Positions 47,082-56,670 of a DNA stretch of 64,000 nucleotides are shown here, piece after piece (the stretch's first letter is position 1; the number at the start of each line of letters is the position of its first letter). Origin of the DNA: WHSW01 sp963705955 (GTDB lineage Bacteria; Actinomycetota; Thermoleophilia; Solirubrobacterales; 70-9). The stretch covers positions 124,001 through 188,000 of the forward strand of contig CAVPLH010000006.1 of the NCBI GenBank assembly GCA_963705955.1, written 5' to 3'. The notes under the pieces are model-generated. The model made no database searches, had not been told where the DNA came from, and worked only from the letters and a program-made list of their open reading frames with translations. The position numbers and the translations under genes are program-made.

Positions 47082-47834
47082 TCAGTCGAGGAGCAGGCGG
47101 ACGATCGCGACCGTTCCGACGATCACGATCAGCACCCGCAGCGCTGTCGGCGAGAGCCGGCGCCCGTAGCGCGCCCCGAGCATGGCGCCGAGGATCGAGC
47201 CTGCGGCGATCACCCCGGCGACTCCCCAGTCGACGTGCGCGGCGAAGACGAAGATCACGCCGGCGGTCAGATTGACGAGCCCGGCGAGCACGTTCTTGAG
47301 CCCGTTGAGGCGCTGAAGCCCGTCGTCGATCGCGATCCCGAGGATCCCGATCAGCAGGATCCCCTGGCCGGCGCCGAAGTAGCCGCCGTAGACGCCGCTG
47401 GCGCCGATCGCGCCGCGCAGCGCCGGGCGGCGCTCGCCGTGGGGATGGCGATGCTCGGCCAGTGCCCGGTCGAGGCGCGGCTGGACGACGACGAGCACCA
47501 GCGCGAGCGCGATCAGCGCCGGGACGATCGCGTCGAACGCCGACGACGGCAACACCAGCAGCAGCGTCGCTCCGACAACGCCGCCGATCAGCGAGAAGAT
47601 GCCGAGGTTGATGATCCGCCTGCGCTGGCCTCGGAGCTCGCGCCGGTACCCGTAGACGCCGGTGAACGCCCCGGGGACCAGACCGATGTTGTTGGAGACG
47701 TTGGCGACCAGCGGTTGGTAGCCGAGCGCGATCAGCACCGGGAAAGTGATCAGGGTGCCGCTGCCGACGACCGTGTTGATCGCCCCGGCGGCGATTCCGG
47801 CGGCGAATATCGCGATCGCATCGAGCAGGTCCAC
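47082..47834 (-). CDS. TauE/SafE family membrane permease
   Basis: 250 residues, seven to eight membrane segments. The two half-repeats show GAINTVVGSGTLITFPVL near the N-terminus and GVYGGYFGAGQGILL in the second half, the hallmark of the TauE/SafE anion exporter family. The likely cargo is sulfite, sulfonate or a related organic anion. The start is the GTG at 47834. It diverges from the nucleoside phosphorylase gene with overlapping -10 boxes. Confidence 0.9.
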   Translation of the reverse strand: MDLLDAIAIFAAGIAAGAINTVVGSGTLITFPVLIALGYQPLVANVSNNIGLVPGAFTGVYGYRRELRGQRRRIINLGIFSLIGGVVGATLLLVLPSSAFDAIVPALIALALVLVVVQPRLDRALAEHRHPHGERRPALRGAIGASGVYGGYFGAGQGILLIGILGIAIDDGLQRLNGLKNVLAGLVNLTAGVIFVFAAHVDWGVAGVIAAGSILGAMLGARYGRRLSPTALRVLIVIVGTVAIVRLLLD

Positions 47835-47844
47835 GGGGCGGGCC

Positions 47845-47854
47845 AGGCTACCCT
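47845..47854. promoter_or_regulatory. Overlapping divergent -10 boxes
   Basis: AGGCTACCCT contains TAGCCT on the minus strand (47845-47850, 10 bases from the TauE-like GTG at 47834) and TACCCT on the plus strand (47849-47854, 6 bases from a GTG at 47861). The two promoters share two bases, so polymerase binding should be mutually exclusive. Confidence 0.4.
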
Positions 47855-47888
47855 GCGGCCGTGAGGCGAAGCGAAGCCGAGCCGAGCC

Positions 47889-48573
47889 GTGCCGCGGTCC
47901 AGGCCGCCCGGTTCGGCACGTCTCGGGCTGATCGCGGGGAGCGCGCTGCACCACGACGAGCTTCCGCAGGGCCCGTGGGAGGCGGTGCGGCGCCACCGGG
48001 TCGCGGCCGGCTACGAGCTTCCGCACCGGATCGACCACGTCGCGACGCTGCGCGCGCTCGCCGACGCCGGATGCGACCGGGTGCTCGCGCTGAGCTCGGT
48101 CGGTGCCCTACGGGCCGAGCTCATGCCGGGGACGCTGTTGGTGCCCGATGACTTCATCGCCCTCGATGCCGAGCCGCTGACCGCGCTCGAGGGGGCCGAG
48201 GCACATCGCGTGCCCGGCTTCGACCCCGGTTGGCGCGGCACGGTGCTGGCAGCGCTCGACGACGCCGGGATCGAGGCGATCAGGGAGGGCGTCTACTGGC
48301 AGGCGCGCGGGCCGCGGCTCGAGACCCCGGCCGAGATCCGGTTCGTCGCCGCGCACGCCGATGTGATCGGGATGACGGTGGCCACGGAATGCGTGATCGC
48401 GGGCGAGCTCGGGCTGCGCTACGCGGCGCTGTGCGTCATCGACAACCTCGCCAACGGGGTCGGCGAGCGACGAGCTCACCCTGGCCGAGATCGACCGCAA
48501 CCGCGATCGGAATCGGGCCGCCGTACTCGGGGTGCTGGAACAGCTGCTGCCTGCGCTCGCCGGTCGCGTCTGA
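47889..48573 (+). CDS. Nucleoside phosphorylase, MTA/MTI phosphorylase type (one frameshift)
   Basis: About 227 residues. GLIAGSAL at the start, ALSSVGALRAELMPGTLLVPDDFIAL, then YWQARGPRLETPAEI and DVIGMTVATECVIAGELGL are the substrate and phosphate motifs of the MTAP/purine phosphorylase family. One extra base near 48466 shifts the frame; the normal end (DELTLAEIDRNRDRNRAA) follows in the next frame to 48573. The start is uncertain: the GTG at 47861 fits a leaderless promoter but would need another indel. With the deaminase at 50218 it could process methylthioinosine. Confidence 0.85.
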
Positions 48574-48578
48574 CCGAC

Positions 48579-50190
48579 TCACCAGGTGTCGACGAAGCGA
48601 CTCGGCGCCTGACCGCGGGCGGCGTGCGACGCGGCGGCGAAGGTGGCCGAGATCAGCCGCCGGGACTCGGCGGGATCGATGACGTCGTCGAGCTCGAACA
48701 GGGTCGCGGCATTGAGCGCCCTTGCGTGTTCGTGAGCCTGCGGCGACCATCGCCTCGAGGCGCTCGGCGCGCTCCGTCTCGTCGGCGATCGCCTCGAGCT
48801 CGCGACGGAAGCCCAGCTTGACCGCCCCCTCCAGCCCCATCGCGCCAAGCTCTGCGGTCGGCCAGCCGACGGTGAGCAGCGGCTCATGGAGGCTGCCCGC
48901 GGCCATCGCCTGGGCGCCGAGCCCATACGCCTTGCGCAAGATGATCGCGACGAACGGGACGCGGAGCGAGGCGCCGACGACGAACAGGCGCGAGCAGTGG
49001 CGGACCAGCGCCGTCGCCTCGGCGTCCGGCCCGACCATCATCCCGGGAGTGTCGATCAGCGACAGGATCGGGATCGAGAAGGCGTCGCAGAGCGACATGA
49101 AGCGGGCCGCCTTGTCGGCGCCGTCGCTGGTGATCGCCCCGGCGAGGTGCAGGGGGTTGTTGGCGATCACCCCGACCGCGCGTCCCTCGATCCGCACCAG
49201 CGCCGTCGCCATCCCCGGCGCGAAGCGCTCGCGTAGCGCGGTCACCGAACCGGGGTCGGCGAGGCCCTCGATCACCGAGCGGACGTCGTAGGCCCGGCGC
49301 CGGCGCTCCGGGATCAACGCGCGCAGACGTTGCTCGTCGGGCGGCTCCCATCCGGAGAGCGGTCCCTGGAAATAGGAGATGAGGCGCTTCGCAACGGCGA
49401 CCGCCTCCGCCTCGTCGGCGACCGCGACGTCGACTGTGCCGTTCGGCGCCTGGACGGCGATCGGCCCGATCGAGTCGGGCTCGAAGCTGCCCAGGCCGCC
49501 GCCCTCGATCATCGCCGGACCCCCCATCCCGAGCGCCGTGGTCTCGGTGGCGACGATCAGGTCGGAGCTGCCGGCGAGGACCGCGTTGCCGGCGAAGCAC
49601 CGCCCCGAGACGATCGCGACCCGCGGCACCACCCCCGAGAGCCGTCCCCAGAGCGCGAAGGCGCGGGTGTCGAGCGCCGAGACGACGGCGTAGTCGGTGT
49701 CGCCGGGGCGTCCGCCGCCACCCTCGGCGAAGAGCACCGTGGGCAGGCGCATCCGCTCGATCAACTCGAACAACCGATCCTTCTTGCGATGGCCGATCGC
49801 CCCCTGGGTCCCGGCGAGCACCGTGTAGTCGTAGGAGAGCACCGCGCAGGCGGCGCGGTCGCCGAACAACTCGCCGTTGATCCGCGCGGTGCCGGCGATC
49901 AGCCCGTCGGCCGGGGTGCGAGCGAGCAGCTCGGAAGCGTCGCGGCGCATCCTCTGCGCGGCGATCGCGAGCCCGCCGTATTCGACGAAGCTGTCCGCGT
50001 CGACGAGATCGGCGAGGTTCTCGCGGGCCGTGCGGGCACCGGCCGCATGGCGGCGCTCGACCGCCTCGGGCCGGGCCGGGTCGGTCGTCAGGCGGCGTCG
50101 CTCGAGCACCTCCGCGAGGTCGTCGCGGATCTCGCCCTCGCCGTCCGGCGCCGCGCCTTTGCCTCCGGAATCGGCGTCTCGCGGTCGCAC
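48579..50190 (-). CDS. Acyl-CoA carboxylase carboxyltransferase, fused alpha-beta type (one frameshift)
   Basis: About 536 residues. The segments SYDYTVLAGTQGAIGHRKKDRLFELI, VSGRCFAGNAVLAGSSD and LSLIDTPGMMVGPDAEATALVRH, then AIILRKAYGLGAQAM, place it in the carboxyltransferase superfamily, in a group distinct from the 44742 gene. The GTG at 50190 is the likely start. One extra C near 48745 shifts the frame; the true end (QAHEHARALNAATLFELDDVIDP, stop at 48579) is in the next frame. Convergent with the phosphorylase gene. The acyl-CoA substrate is unknown. Confidence 0.87.
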
Positions 50191-50205
50191 CGGCGAAGCC
50201 TCGCA

Positions 50206-50211
50206 TACGCT
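50206..50211 (+). promoter_or_regulatory. Leaderless -10 box (TACGCT)
   Basis: TACGCT followed by 6 bases and the ATG at 50218, with no ribosome binding site. Confidence 0.5.
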
Positions 50212-50217
50212 GCCGCG

Positions 50218-51470
50218 ATGGGACTCGCGTTGCGCAACGCAATCCTCGACGGCGTACCGGTCGGGTTGCGCGCCGAGGGCGGCGCGATCAGCGAGCTCGG
50301 TCCGGCGGTCGAGCCCCTGCCCGGGGACGAGGCGATCGATGCAGCCGGGATGGCGCTCGTGCCCGGGCTCGTCAACGCCCACACCCACGCGGCGATGACC
50401 CTGTTTCGGGGTTACGCCGACGACCTGCCGCTGATGGAGTGGCTCGAGCGGCACATCTGGCCGGTCGAGAAGCGGATGGACGACGACGACGTCTACTGGG
50501 GTACGCGGCTCGCCTGCGTCGAGATGATCCGCACCGGGACGATCCGTTTCTGGGACATGTACTGGCGCGCGCACGCGACGGCGCGCGCGGTCGAGGACGC
50601 GGGTCTGCGGGCGGTCACCGCGGCGCACTGAGCGACGACTCCGATCCCGCGAAGTCCGAGCGCGCCTGTCGCGACGCGGACCGCAGCCTCGAGCAGATCA
50701 CCGAGGCCGGAGGCGAGCGGGCACGGCCGGGGCTCGCACCGCATGCGATCTACTCGCTCAGCGAGCGCTCGCTGCGCTGGGTCGCCGAGCGCTCCGCGGA
50801 GCTCGACGTGCCGGTCCAGATCCATCTCTCCGAGACCGAGGACGAGGTCACCGCGTGCCTGGCCGCACACGACGAGCGACCGGCCTTCTACCTCGACCGG
50901 GTCGGCCTGCTCGGGCCCCGAACCGTGCTCGCCCACGGCTGCTGGCTCGACCGCGACGAGCTCGCGCTGATCGCCGAGCGCGGCGCGACGATCGCCACCA
51001 ACCCGGTCGCGAATCTGAAGCTCGCCGTCGGCCGCGTTTTCCCGTACCGCGACGCCCGCGATGCCGGGGTCGCGGTCGGGCTCGGCACCGACGGGCCGGG
51101 ATCCAACAACTCGCTCGATCTGCTCGCCGACGCGAAGTTCTTCGCTCTGCTGCAGAAGAACGAGGCGCGCGACCCGGCCGCGGTAACGGCCACCGAGACG
51201 CTGGCGATCGCGACCGGGCGCCGGTCGCCGTTGCTCGGCGGCGCCGGGCTCGTCGTCGGGGCGCCGGCCGATTTCCTCCTCGTCCCTCCCGACGATCCCG
51301 CGCTCTCGCTCGGTGGTCTCGATCCCGGGCTCGTCTACGCGGCGTCGGGGACGATCGTCGACACGACGGTCGTCGGCGGCCGGGTGCTGATGCGCGGCGG
51401 CGTCGTCGACGGCGCCGACGAGGTCGTCGCTCGGGCGCGCGAGCGCGCCGAGCGGCTCGGGATTCGCTGA
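50218..51470 (+). CDS. Amidohydrolase, 5'-methylthioadenosine/S-adenosylhomocysteine deaminase type (one frameshift)
   Basis: About 417 residues. LVNAHTHAAMTLFRGYADDLPLMEWL carries the first metal His pair, VPVQIHLSETEDEV the third region and VLAHGCWLD the fourth. VGLGTDGPGSNNSLDL has the catalytic Asp. These are typical of the MtaD/SAH deaminase group (TrzN/AtzA-like superfamily). One base appears to be missing near 50626; adding it turns a TGA-terminated frame into AAPLSDDSDP and the rest of the enzyme. The product (methylthioinosine or S-inosylhomocysteine) would suit the phosphorylase encoded 1.6 kb upstream. Confidence 0.88.
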
Positions 51471-51501
51471 GCCCACAGTCCTCGGTGGCCGCGGGCGGCG
51501 C

Positions 51502-53494
51502 TCAGGCCGCGCCGTCGAGCCGGCGGGCGAGCTCGACGAAGTAGTCCAGGGCGGCCGGGTTGGCGAGCGAGTCGCGCGACGCGGCGAGCTCGGCCGGGGT
51601 CCCTGTGAGGATCCGTTTCACCGGCACCTCGAGAACCTTGCCGCTCAGCGTCCTGGGCACCTCGTCGATCGCGAAGACCTGATCGGGCACATGTCGCGGC
51701 GAGCAGCGCTCGCGAATCCGCTTCGCGATCTCCTTCGTCAGCTCCTCGTCGAGCTCCGCACCGTCGCGCAGGACGACGAACAGCGGCATCCAGCCGTCGG
51801 TTCCCGCCCGCGGGACGTCGACGACGAGCGCGTCGGTGATCTCGTCGATCCCCTGCACGGCGCGGTAGATCTCCGAGGTGCCCATCCGAACGCCGGAGCG
51901 GTTGATGGTCGAGTCCGAGCGCCCGTAGATGATCGCGGTGCCGCGGGAGGTGATCTCGATCCAGTCGCCGTGGCGCCAGACGCCCGGAAACATCTCGAAG
52001 TAGCTGGCGCGGTAGCGCGAGCCGTCCTCATCCCCCCAGAAGAAGATCGGCATCGAGGGCATCGGCTCGGTGATCACGAGCTCTCCGACCTCGTCGGTGA
52101 GCGCGTTGCCGTCCTCGTCCCAGGCCTCGACCGCGCAGCCCAGCGAGCGTGCCTGAAGCTCGCCGCGATAGACGGGCAGGATCGGCACCCCGCCGACGAA
52201 GGCGGTGCAGACGTCGGTGCCGCCGGAGGTCGAGAAGAGCCAGGTGTCGGCGCCGAGCTGCGAGTAGATCCACTCGAAGCCCTCCGGGGCGAGCGGCGAG
52301 CCGGTCGAGCCGACCGCGCGCAGCGCCGAGAGGTCGCGACCGGCTCCGGGCTCCGTCGGACGCCTTCATGCAGGCCGCGACATAGCTCGCGCTGGTGCCG
52401 AAGGTGGTGATCTCGGCCCGCTCGGCGAGGTCCCAGAGGACGCCCATGTCGGGGTGGCCCGGGCTGCCGTCGTAGAGCACGATCGAGGCGTCGGTGAGCA
52501 ACGCGCCGACGAGGAAGTTCCACATCATCCATCCGGTCGTCGTGAACCAGAAGACGCGGTCGGACTCCTGCGCGTCGAGATGCAGACCGAGCTTCTTGTA
52601 CTGCTCGAGCAGGATCCCGCCGTGGCCCTGGACGATCGCCTTCGGCAGGCCGGTCGTCCCGGACGAATACAGAACCCAGAGCGGATGGTCGGCGGGCAGT
52701 TGCTCGAAGGAGATCTCGCCCGCGTCGCCCGATCCGAGCAGCCCTTCCCAGTCGACCGCCTCGCGCAGGCCCGCGATCTCGGAGGCCGGGTCGAGGTATG
52801 GCAGGACGACCGTGTGCTCGACCGACGGCATCTCGGCGAGCAACCCGGCGACGACGTCGCGGCGATCGAAGTCGCGCCCGTTGTAGCGGTAGCCGTCGAC
52901 GCAGAAGAGGACCTTCGGCTCGATCTGCGCGAAGCGGTCGACGACGCTCGAGGCGCCGAAGTCCGGAGAGCAGCTCGACCAGACGGCGCCGATCGACGCC
53001 GAGGCGAGGAAGGCGACGACGGTCTCGGGGAGATTCGGCATGTACGCGGCCACCCGGTCGCCGGGCTCGACCCCGAGCGCGCGCAGCGCCGACGCCGCCC
53101 GCGCGACCTGATCCCGCAGCTCGCCCCAGCTGAGCGAGTCGAGCTCGCGCAGCTCGGAGGCGTGCTGGATCGCCAGCCGCTCGGCGGGCTTGCCGGCGAG
53201 CATGTTCTCGGCGTAGTTGAGCCGGGCGCCCGCGAACCAATCGGCGCCCGGCATCTCGTGGCTCGACAGCACCGTCCCGTACGGCGCCGAGGCGCGAACC
53301 GCGAAGAAGTCCCAGATCGAGGCCCAGAACTCCTCGAGGTTGCCGACCGACCAGCGCCAGAGCGCGTCGTAGTCGCCGCCGAATCGCAGTCCGCGCTCGG
53401 ACTCGAGCCGGCGCATGTAGCGGGTCATGTTCGAGCGCTCGACCGTCTCGGCCGAGGGCTCCCAGAGCAGCTCCCCTCGCGACGCCTCGCTCAC
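51502..53494 (-). CDS. Acetoacetyl-CoA synthetase (one frameshift)
   Basis: About 663 residues, the family length. LYSSGTTGLPKAIVQGHGGI is the AMP-binding P-loop-like motif; the N-terminus has GADWFAGARLNYAENMLAG, typical of acetoacetyl-CoA synthetases. The C-terminal domain has GRSDSTINRSGVRMGTSEIYRAV and the catalytic Lys region TLSGKVLEVPVKRIL. One extra G near 52351 (GACGGAGCC) splits the frame; removing it restores DEPGAGRDLSALRAV. The GTG at 53494 lies 14 bases after the M28 peptidase stop on the same strand. Confidence 0.93.
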
Positions 53495-53507
53495 CCGAAG
53501 ACTTCTA

Positions 53508-54767
53508 TCACCGCAGGCGCCGCGGCCCGCCCGCCGCTTCCTCCACGTCGGCGCCTGGCGCGCGGCGGCCGAGGTCGCGGTCCAGCGCCCGGAGCAGCTC
53601 GAGTGTGAACCCGTGCGCTCGATCGAGCGTCCGGGGGTCGACCGCGTCCGGGGCGTCGGCGGGAGCGTGATAGTTGGCCGGAAGGGCGGCGCCCGGCTCG
53701 AGGCAGGTGATCGTCGTCGTCCGCAGGCGGCGGAGTCGCGCCGGCAGGGAATCGGTCGCGAAACCGTGGCGAAGCGCCGCCGCCCGGTAGCGGTTGGAGT
53801 CCTCGCGGTCGGCGAGCGCGATCGCCTCGCAGAGCTCGGTCAGGCGGGATCGATAGTCGAACGTGACGGCCATGCCCTCCCCGGTCGCGTAGCGGACGTC
53901 GCCGCGGCCCACTGCATCGAGGCAGACGACCCAGGTCGCGGCCGGATCGAATGACCGCCGGCGGGCGCGCAGGAACGAGCGCATGCCCTCGAACCCGCAC
54001 TCCTCGCCGCCGGTCAGCACGACCCAGACGTCGAGGTTCTCGAGCCGGTCCGCGTCGAGCTCCTCGGCGACCGAGAGCGCGGTGGCGACCCCGCTGGCAT
54101 CGTCGTTGGCCCCGGGAACGACCTCCGAGAGCTCGATGTCGACGAGGGCGAAGATCGCGACGAGGAGCACGAGGGTGGGGGGAAGCTGGAGCAGCGAGAC
54201 CAGGTTCGAATCGAGCCCGGCCGCGCGCAGCCCGAGGATCGGCACGAGGATCGCCAGCGACCAGAAGAGCAGCCGCGGCGGGCTGAAGGTGAAAGGCAGC
54301 GCCCGGATGACCCGGGTCAGCAGCCGGATCCGCCGCTCCGAGTAAGCGGCGCCGGTTCGAGCCGCGTCGAGATGGGCGGCGAGCAGGACGCGAGCCGGAG
54401 CTTCGGGCCGTGCGCCCTTCGAGACGACGTTCTGCGAAACGCGGCGGAAGAAGAGCCGCCGGATCAGATAGAAGCGTGCGTTGAGGTCGAGGTACATCGA
54501 CGTCGCGGCGAGCAGCGCGATCGCAAAGCCGACGCCGGGGCTCGCGATCGCGACGAGGCTGGCGGCGAAGCCGAGCGTGCAGTGGGCCGCGTAGATGAGC
54601 GCGATCTGCGGGTGCACGTGGATCGGCTCGACCTCGACCCGCCGGCCCTGGGCCCGGAGGCGTTCGGCGATCCGGTTCGCCGCCCGCCGTTCGGCGTCCG
54701 TCCCGGCGAGCCTGCCCTCGAATGAGCAGAGCTCGCGGATGATCTCGATGCGCCCCGCGGTCTCCAC
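53508..54767 (-). CDS. M28-family zinc peptidase with membrane segments
   Basis: 419 residues. The M28 metal ligands appear in order: AAHLDAARTG, GANDDASGVATAL, GGEECGFEG, CLDAVGRGD and NYHAPADAPDAV. Unusually, hydrophobic segments (LIYAAHCTLGFAASLVAIASPGVGFAIALLAA near residue 53-85, and LLFWSLAILVPILGL and LPPTLVLLVAIFAL within 180-230) are inserted, so it is a membrane-bound aminopeptidase-like protein. The side on which the active site faces is not certain. It is upstream of the acetoacetyl-CoA synthetase gene in the same operon. Confidence 0.88.
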   Translation of the reverse strand: METAGRIEIIRELCSFEGRLAGTDAERRAANRIAERLRAQGRRVEVEPIHVHPQIALIYAAHCTLGFAASLVAIASPGVGFAIALLAATSMYLDLNARFYLIRRLFFRRVSQNVVSKGARPEAPARVLLAAHLDAARTGAAYSERRIRLLTRVIRALPFTFSPPRLLFWSLAILVPILGLRAAGLDSNLVSLLQLPPTLVLLVAIFALVDIELSEVVPGANDDASGVATALSVAEELDADRLENLDVWVVLTGGEECGFEGMRSFLRARRRSFDPAATWVVCLDAVGRGDVRYATGEGMAVTFDYRSRLTELCEAIALADREDSNRYRAAALRHGFATDSLPARLRRLRTTTITCLEPGAALPANYHAPADAPDAVDPRTLDRAHGFTLELLRALDRDLGRRAPGADVEEAAGGPRRLR

Positions 54768-54827
54768 GCGCGGGGATTATCGCGGTCGGTACCCGCCGCC
54801 ATCGCCCCCCGCCCGGAGCCGCCGCGC

Positions 54828-55286
54828 CTAGCGCAACGGCATGTAGATCTCGGTGACCCGCCGCTCGGGGTCGGGCTCGCTTCTCGGATCGGTGACATAA
54901 GCCTCCCAGTGGGGGCCGGCGGGCTGTTCGCCGCGCTCTTCGACCCAGCCCAGGAGCCGCTCGTATGCGTCGGCGAGCCCGTCGTAGGGGCCGACGTAGC
55001 GCAGCACCGCGGCTCGCCCGGCGGGGAGGCTCGTCTGCTCGACCTCCTCCAGAGGCCGGTGCCCCGGGGGCACCGGTACTCCGAGCTCGATCTCGAGCTG
55101 CTCGCCGGTCTGCAGGTAGCGGATGAACGGGACGCCGGCGGGCCTCACGCCCTGCCTCTCGAGCGCTTCGAAGAGCGCAGGAAAGGCGCGGTCGACGACC
55201 GCTCCGATCCCCGCTGCGTCGGTGACCGCGTGCTCGATCGCGGCATCCTGGGCGGCGAGCTCACGGATCTCGGACTTCTCGGCCAT
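54828..55286 (-). CDS. GyrI-like / AraC-type effector-binding domain protein
   Basis: 152 residues. I chose the ATG at 55286 because AGGAGAG lies just upstream. The protein reads AGIGAVVDRAFPALFEALERQGVRPAGVPFIRYL, then ELGVPVPPGH and RAAVLRYVGPYDGLADAYERLLGWVEERG, the layout of the GyrI-like small-molecule binding domain (SOUL/GyrI superfamily). It has no DNA-binding domain. The ligand is unknown. Confidence 0.85.
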   Translation of the reverse strand: MAEKSEIRELAAQDAAIEHAVTDAAGIGAVVDRAFPALFEALERQGVRPAGVPFIRYLQTGEQLEIELGVPVPPGHRPLEEVEQTSLPAGRAAVLRYVGPYDGLADAYERLLGWVEERGEQPAGPHWEAYVTDPRSEPDPERRVTEIYMPLR

Positions 55287-55455
55287 CGCTCTCCTGTTCG
55301 CGTAGCTGCTTTCTCGGTCTCGCATGGTGAGACCGGGCGAGCCCGCGAGACTCATCGCCGAGCCTCATTGAACGTTCGCTCGGGACGCTGAGTTTCGACG
55401 GCCTCGACCGTCTACTTGCTAGAAGGATCACATCCACAACCAAGGAGCCAATCCG

Positions 55456-55848
55456 ATGAGCACTTCGACGCCCCTCGTCACGGGGACCGATTTCATCACC
55501 GTCGCGACCAAGGACTTCGACGCCGCGGCCGAGTTCTACGGCACGGTGCTCGGCCTGCCGTTGTCGGCGCGCTGGGGCACGCGTCCGGCGGGCGAGTTCG
55601 AGACCGGCAGCCTGACGCTCGCGGTGATGGAATCGGAGGCGTTCGGGCTCGAGTTCCGGGCCAACAACCACCCGATCGCGCTGCATGTCGACGACGTCGA
55701 GGCGGCGCGCGCCGAGCTCGAGTCACGCGGCGTCGAGTTCAAGGCGGACACGCTCGATTCCGGCGTCTGTCTGCAGGCGTTCTTCGAGGACCCGGACGGC
55801 AACACGCTCGCTCTTCACCACCGGTACGCGCCACGTGCTGATGCCTGA
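55456..55848 (+). CDS. VOC-family (glyoxalase/bleomycin-resistance fold) protein
   Basis: 130 residues with two beta-alpha-beta-beta-beta modules: TDFITVATKDFDAAAEFYGTVLGLPL, then HPIALHVDDVEAARAELESRGVEF and AFFEDPDGNTLALHHRY, with the usual metal positions (His and Glu). AAGGAGCC precedes the ATG. The substrate is unknown. A methylmalonyl/ethylmalonyl-CoA epimerase would be a VOC protein, but this one lacks features that would single it out. Confidence 0.88.
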   Translation: MSTSTPLVTGTDFITVATKDFDAAAEFYGTVLGLPLSARWGTRPAGEFETGSLTLAVMESEAFGLEFRANNHPIALHVDDVEAARAELESRGVEFKADTLDSGVCLQAFFEDPDGNTLALHHRYAPRADA

Positions 55849-55873
55849 GTGGAACTATCGTTCGACCACCCGG

Positions 55874-55957
55874 GCCGGAGTGGCGGAACTGGTAGACGCT
55901 ATGGACTCAAAATCCATTGTCCTTCGGGGCGTGCGGGTTCGACTCCCGCCTCCGGCA
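55874..55957 (+). tRNA. tRNA-Leu (CAA)
   Basis: 84 bases with a 7-bp acceptor stem (GCCGGAG/CTCCGGC), anticodon loop CTCAAAA (anticodon CAA), a long variable arm and TTCGACT in the T loop. CCA is not encoded. The SRAP gene starts 3 bases after its 3' end. Confidence 0.95.
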
Positions 55958-55960
55958 TAG

Positions 55961-56653
55961 ATGTGCGGTCGCTACACACTCACGAATCCTGATCCAGCCC
56001 GGCTGGCGGCGCGGTTCGACGTCCTCGAGTCGGTCGAGGTCGCCGACGAGCCACGCTTCAACATCGCGCCGACCGACCCGGTGTTGGCGGTCCGGCTGCG
56101 AGAGGCCGGCCGACGCGAGCTCGGGCGCCTGCGCTGGGGGCTCGTGCCAGGCCGGTGGGCCGAGAAGCCGGGCCGGCCGCTGATCAACGCCCGGGTCGAG
56201 GGCCTCGACCGCCAACCCGCGTTCGCCGAGTCGTTTCGCGAGCGCCGCTGCCTGATCCCCGCCGACGGCTTCTACGAGTGGCTGACCGACGAGCGCGGTA
56301 AGCGGCCCGTCTGGGTAAGCCGCCCCGACGGGGGGCTGTTCGCGTTCGCCGGAATCTGGGCGGAGCTGCCGCGGAAGGGCAGTGACGAGGTCCTCCACAG
56401 CTGCGCAATCGTCACCTGCGCGCCGAACGAGCTCATCCGCCCGATCCACGACCGGATGCCCGTCGTCCTCGATCCAGGCACGGAGGCCGCATGGCTCGAT
56501 CCGGAGGGCGCGGTGGAGGAGTTGGCGAGCCTGCTCGTTCCCGCCGCCGCGGATGCGCTCACAGTGCGTGAGGTCCCCGACCTGGTCAACGACGTGCGCA
56601 ACGACGGGCCGGAGCTGATCGCGCCCCGCGAGGAGCAGAGCGCGCTCTTCTGA
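55961..56653 (+). CDS. SRAP/HMCES-type abasic-site protein
   Basis: 230 residues. The protein begins MCGRYTLTN, so Cys2 becomes the N-terminal nucleophile that crosslinks to abasic sites in single-stranded DNA. The fold motifs RFNIAPTDPVLAVR, RWGLVPGRWAEKP, INARVEGLDRQPAF and CLIPADGFYEW (catalytic Glu) are intact, as is PIHDRMPVVL with the active-site His. There is no ribosome binding site: the ATG is 3 bases after the tRNA-Leu 3' end, so the message may be freed by tRNA 3' processing. Confidence 0.94.
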   Translation: MCGRYTLTNPDPARLAARFDVLESVEVADEPRFNIAPTDPVLAVRLREAGRRELGRLRWGLVPGRWAEKPGRPLINARVEGLDRQPAFAESFRERRCLIPADGFYEWLTDERGKRPVWVSRPDGGLFAFAGIWAELPRKGSDEVLHSCAIVTCAPNELIRPIHDRMPVVLDPGTEAAWLDPEGAVEELASLLVPAAADALTVREVPDLVNDVRNDGPELIAPREEQSALF

Positions 56654-56670
56654 GGGGATCGGCTCCGCGC

